Part shown: positions 6,477 through 9,181 of the stretch, one piece after another
Layout: every line of letters starts with the position of its first letter
How positions within the stretch are numbered: the stretch's first letter is position 1
The notes under the pieces: generated by a model
Database searches by the model: none
What the model was told of the DNA's origin: nothing
The model's input: only the letters and a program-made list of their open reading frames with translations
From: Gammaproteobacteria bacterium
GTDB taxonomy: Bacteria > Pseudomonadota > Gammaproteobacteria > Immundisolibacterales > Immundisolibacteraceae
Reading direction: 5' to 3'
Assembly: GCA_003645395.1 (NCBI GenBank)
Contig: QNFC01000053.1
Span: 1 to 9,181 of the forward strand
Length of the DNA: 9,181 bases
Translations under genes and position numbers: made by a program

Positions 6477-6588
6477 GATTTTCAACGACCGTTACCCCAA
6501 GTATAAGCGGCCGGAAACCGTCTCAGCGGGTGCAGAACGCGATAAATAGAGGTGATGACCCTGGCCCGTATCCAGACCTGACCGCTGA
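6477..6588 (-). other. Gap between mshJ and mshK
   Basis: These 112 bases in an otherwise tight part of the operon contain no gene that I can support. On the minus strand there is a -10-like TATACT shortly before the mshK start, but no good -35 box at 16-18 bases. The mshK frame has a TAA stop just upstream of the alternative TTG start. Confidence 0.4.
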
Positions 6589-7167
6589 TCAAAATAACAA
6601 CTCCTCTTTGTCGGAGGAGCCACCCACGGTCGTCCAGAAACGCACTTTTACCCAACCTTTTACCTGCGCATCGTTGCCACGGCTGACCAGACTGGCATCG
6701 CGGATTAAAAAAACCCAGGTATCAGACTGCTGTTCAAGCGCGCCCAGATAAGCCACCAACGAATCATAGGACACGCCCGAGAAACTCAGCGTCAGGTCGC
6801 GCGTTGATACCCCGACAACCTGAGCAAATGGCAGAGATTCAGTCATTTGCACCCCAATGCTAATATTGTATGCATCCGCAATATCCTGCAATTTATCTAC
6901 CAGGGCTGGTAGACCATCAGGATCTGCTAGCAGCCTTTGCCTTGCTTGCTGCCGTATTTCCACAAGCTCCGCGGTATTCATCGCATCACGCTGCCAGCGC
7001 AAACTGGTAACCTTAAATTCAAGCGCCTCCTGACGCATCCGTTGATCGTTTATCTCTGCCGCTCCACTTAGGCGTACACCAATCGCCCACCAGAACAAGA
7101 AAACGGATAACGCTATCAGCAGCGCTGCTGCCCAACGCGAACGACTCATATAAAGTTGTGTAGCCAT
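6589..7167 (-). CDS. mshJ: MSHA biogenesis protein MshJ (PilO-like)
   Basis: Bitopic inner-membrane protein of the pilus alignment complex, expected to pair with the PilN-like part of MshI. The 192 residues show a membrane helix at about 12-32 (WAAALLIALSVFLFWWAIGV), a likely coiled coil at about 38-80 rich in Arg, Gln and Glu, and a periplasmic ferredoxin-like PilO-type domain. That domain starts near LPALVDKLQDIADAYNISI (86-104) and continues through LTLSFSGVSYDSLVAYLGAL (125-144) and WVFLIRDASL to KGWVKVRFWT. Length and layout fit MshJ. The ATG overlaps the mshI stop by one base (TGATG), so translation is probably coupled. Sequence identity within this family is low, so the call rests on architecture and order. 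Confidence 0.8.
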   Translation of the reverse strand: MATQLYMSRSRWAAALLIALSVFLFWWAIGVRLSGAAEINDQRMRQEALEFKVTSLRWQRDAMNTAELVEIRQQARQRLLADPDGLPALVDKLQDIADAYNISIGVQMTESLPFAQVVGVSTRDLTLSFSGVSYDSLVAYLGALEQQSDTWVFLIRDASLVSRGNDAQVKGWVKVRFWTTVGGSSDKEELLF

Positions 7168-8582
7168 CAGCCCGGCAACTCGCCACTGAACTCAATCTCA
7201 AGCTGCTGTCCGCGGTTACCACCCATGTATTGATCGCGCCACTGCTGAACCCAGTCGACCGGCCAGTTAACTAACCAGGGCTCGGCCGCCAGTTTTTCAC
7301 CAAAAACCTGCATATCACTGTCCAGACGCTGCATATTATCGATCACCGCCGTCACTTCTGCCGACAACGTGATGGTTGATTCGTCGCCATACGCCAGATT
7401 CAATCCTGATAACCGGAGCGTCTTCGGCAACTCATCCCCCAAATCCCGGAGCAACCAGTATGTAAGTTTCTGTTTATCCAGCCTTGCACCCTCTGCAAAC
7501 GCCTGTTCACCGCGGATATCATCTATCTCTCGTTGCAAAGATTGTTGCTCTTGCACACGCAGCTCATAACTTGCTGCCAACTTATCAAAAGACAACGTCT
7601 CTCCACGAAGGCTCCACTCAACTGATGCAGCGACGATGACACTGGTTATTACAGTAATCGCAATAGCCGCCACCACCACCCTATTGATTAGCCGATTGTA
7701 TTTGGCATAGCGAATTTCATTCGGCACAAAAGACTGAGATTCTCGCCGGCTAAAAACGTCGGAGTAGTGAGCCAGCACCGGCTGATCGGCCCAGCTGATT
7801 TCAACCTCAATAACAACATCACGATCAAGTTGGGCCTGCAGGTCAACTGCTAACTGCTGATCGTTGGTGACCAGCAGTTCCGGGCGCAGGCCCATATCCT
7901 GGCGGGCATACTGGAGTGAGCGGCGAATCTCTCCCGGCAACCGCTCCTTACTATGACCAATTGCTGGCGACAGTCGGCGCACGAACAGCTTCGTCGCCTG
8001 CGGATCAGACAGCATAACCGTGGTGCCATTCTCACCGGTATACACCAGCGCAGTGGCCTCTTTTCCCAGCCCCGCCTCGTCTGTCCAGGCATGAAACAGC
8101 GCGATATCAGGAAGAATCAGCCGCGGGGCCACGCCAACGTGGGCAAAATCGGCCAGATAGCTATTTAGCTTGGCCAGTGGCCAGCAATGCAGCAGGTATT
8201 GGTCAGAGCCGGTCGCAACCACTGCCCCTGAACGTCGCCCCACCGACGAACCAATACGTAAATATGACCAGGCTAGCGAACGCCCCTCAGCAAGCTTTTC
8301 AGCCTCAAGTCTAAGTAATTGTTGCCGCTGTTGCTTGTTAACCGGTGGCAAGGCGACCTGGTGGTGCTCCATCTCCACATCAGCCACTACCAGCACTGCT
8401 TCCTTGCCGGCGTAATCAAAATGCTCAACCACCGATTCGAGGAAAAACCGGAATGCGGCCTCATGAAAACCATGGGCGCGATCAGAAGCCGACGGCGACC
8501 AGCGCTCGACAACCGTAGCACCATCAACCAGCGCGGCATTGAATTCGCCGTAGAGAAAGCTGATTACGAGTTCGCGAGCCAT
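7167..8582 (-). CDS. mshI: MSHA biogenesis protein MshI (PilM/PilN-like)
   Basis: First gene of the pilus operon in this window. The 471 residues form a cytoplasmic N-terminal part (1-295), one transmembrane helix at about 301-321 (RVVVAAIAITVITSVIVAASV), a coiled coil at about 325-358 and a periplasmic PilN-like domain at about 370-471 (LPKTLRLSGLNLAYGDESTI, later QQLEIEFSGELPG). The N-terminal part resembles a divergent actin-like PilM fold in its beta-strand rhythm (LVISFLYGEFNAALVDGATV; EAVLVVADVEMEHHQVALP; ATALVYTGENGTTVMLSD). I see no textbook nucleotide-binding motif, so that is inference. It would join the PilM and PilN roles in one chain. The ATG at 8582 is preceded by AGG about 12 bases away in an AT-rich leader (TATAAATAAATA). 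mshJ begins in its stop codon. No mshH homologue lies upstream. Confidence 0.8.
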   Translation of the reverse strand: MARELVISFLYGEFNAALVDGATVVERWSPSASDRAHGFHEAAFRFFLESVVEHFDYAGKEAVLVVADVEMEHHQVALPPVNKQQRQQLLRLEAEKLAEGRSLAWSYLRIGSSVGRRSGAVVATGSDQYLLHCWPLAKLNSYLADFAHVGVAPRLILPDIALFHAWTDEAGLGKEATALVYTGENGTTVMLSDPQATKLFVRRLSPAIGHSKERLPGEIRRSLQYARQDMGLRPELLVTNDQQLAVDLQAQLDRDVVIEVEISWADQPVLAHYSDVFSRRESQSFVPNEIRYAKYNRLINRVVVAAIAITVITSVIVAASVEWSLRGETLSFDKLAASYELRVQEQQSLQREIDDIRGEQAFAEGARLDKQKLTYWLLRDLGDELPKTLRLSGLNLAYGDESTITLSAEVTAVIDNMQRLDSDMQVFGEKLAAEPWLVNWPVDWVQQWRDQYMGGNRGQQLEIEFSGELPG

Positions 8583-8730
8583 TATTTATTTATACCTGGA
8601 TTTAAATCTTGGATTGAGAACAACACTAGTTTACGTGGATTACAACCTAAACATGTCGTCAAAGCACGTGAGAACCTGAATTTTACTCTCCCTCTCCTGA
8701 TAATCTTCCACCCCTACAGTGGCGAAAAAA
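8583..8730. other. Divergent intergenic region between mshI and the secreted-protein gene
   Basis: These 148 bases must contain the leftward promoter of the msh operon and the rightward promoter of the small secreted protein. For the rightward gene, GATAAT at 8699-8704 (5 of 6) with a weak CTGAAT 17 bases upstream is a possible promoter, giving a short leader. For mshI I found TTGACG on the minus strand near 8660 but no matching -10 box at normal spacing. Confidence 0.4.
8676..8704 (+). promoter_or_regulatory. Weak candidate promoter for the secreted-protein gene
   Basis: CTGAAT (3 of 6) followed after 17 bases by GATAAT at 8699-8704 (5 of 6 of the -10 consensus) would start transcription near 8711, 20 bases before the ATG. 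The -35 match is poor, so this is only a suggestion. Confidence 0.22.
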
Positions 8731-9117
8731 ATGACGACAAAACCGACATCATTCCCAGCCTTTCTTTTCACAACACTACTGATCTTTTCGTTTCAGGCCG
8801 TCTCAGCTGACTCAACACTCACGATGAACCCTCCTTCCTACAAAGGATGGGACTGGATTTTTGTTCCCTGGCCCAGAACCGACGACCTGGAGTTAACTGG
8901 CGGCGGATCATCCACAGCATTACTGTTAAACCGTAACGCACCTTCAAACAACCCAGAACCCATTCGCCAACGCACCATTCCTTACACCGCAGGGGGTGCC
9001 TATATGGACAAAAACGGCGTTATCTATGTGGATGACTTATTCAACACTCCGGGACAATCTCCCAATACTAAAACGCCGGTAATGAGAGTGATTGGCGGTC
9101 AAATCGTAGACTACTGA
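8731..9117 (+). CDS. Small secreted protein of unknown function
   Basis: I do not recognise this family. From the ATG at 8731 it has 128 residues: a typical signal peptide, MTTKPTSFPAFLFTTLLIFS then FQAVSA, with likely cleavage after VSA-D, leaving a mature protein of about 102 residues. The mature part begins with a Trp/Pro-rich segment (YKGWDWIFVPWPRTDD), then a Gly/Ser turn (LTGGGSSTALLLN), an Asn/Pro-rich loop, and a C-terminal half with GGAYMDKNGVIYVDDLFN and VMRVIGGQIVDY. The last two look like short beta hairpins. There are no cysteines after the signal, no lipobox and no membrane segment. A GTG at 8719 would add four residues (MAKK); neither start has a clear Shine-Dalgarno sequence. 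It is divergent from mshI, so a link with the pilus is possible but unproven. Confidence 0.7.
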   Translation: MTTKPTSFPAFLFTTLLIFSFQAVSADSTLTMNPPSYKGWDWIFVPWPRTDDLELTGGGSSTALLLNRNAPSNNPEPIRQRTIPYTAGGAYMDKNGVIYVDDLFNTPGQSPNTKTPVMRVIGGQIVDY

Positions 9118-9181
9118 AAACCCCTTGCCCTCACGTCAACACACCGAATAATTACCGCAGCTGGCGAAGGCACTTAATAGC

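Noticed and set aside
8319..8810. Plus-strand open frame of 163 codons spanning the start of mshI and the divergent region
   Set aside because: More than half is antisense to mshI and the end overlaps the signal peptide of the secreted protein in another frame. No family features or ribosome binding site.
9118..9181. Minus-strand frame at the right edge as the tail of another gene
   Set aside because: Only about 14 codons are visible before a stop, too short to support a gene.

Overview
The window looks like chromosomal DNA of a Gram-negative gammaproteobacterium of moderate GC content. The main clue is a run of six co-directional genes encoding the inner-membrane, periplasmic and outer-membrane parts of an MSHA-type (mannose-sensitive haemagglutinin) type IV pilus. 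They are flanked by two housekeeping genes, ligA and queF. I cannot place the organism below class level from sequence alone.

Layout from left to right. Positions 1-1031 (minus) hold the N-terminal 343 residues of NAD-dependent DNA ligase LigA; the rest lies off the left edge. Positions 1032-1303 are an intergenic region between divergent genes. Positions 1304-1672 (plus) encode a short-form QueF, the last enzyme of preQ1 synthesis for queuosine tRNA modification. QueF converges on the end of the pilus operon with only 8 bases between the stop codons. Positions 1681-8582 (minus) carry, in transcription order, mshI, mshJ, a mshK-like gene, mshL, mshM and mshN. mshI/mshJ and mshL/mshM overlap at stop/start. 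There is a 112-base gap before mshK, a 210-base AT-rich gap with palindromes and a candidate promoter before mshL, and 39 bases before mshN. Positions 8583-8730 are a divergent intergenic region. Positions 8731-9117 (plus) encode a small secreted protein of unknown function. Positions 9118-9181 hold nothing I can call.

How the genes would work together, by family knowledge: MshI (PilM/PilN-like), MshJ (PilO-like) and MshK (PilP-like position) form the inner-membrane alignment complex. MshL is the outer-membrane secretin lipoprotein through which the pilus exits. MshM is an ExeA-like AAA+ ATPase and MshN is a membrane-anchored TPR protein, both accessory to assembly. The assembly ATPase (mshE), platform protein (mshG), mshF and the pilins (mshA/B/C/D/O/P/Q), which follow mshN in the classical Vibrio locus, are absent: mshN is followed directly by queF and ligA. 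The locus therefore appears split or rearranged. I found no mobile element, CRISPR array, tRNA or rRNA. The most notable points are the truncated locus, the palindrome-rich gap before mshL, the enlarged MshK and MshN proteins, and the orphan secreted protein beside mshI. Nothing here is clearly a new biological system.
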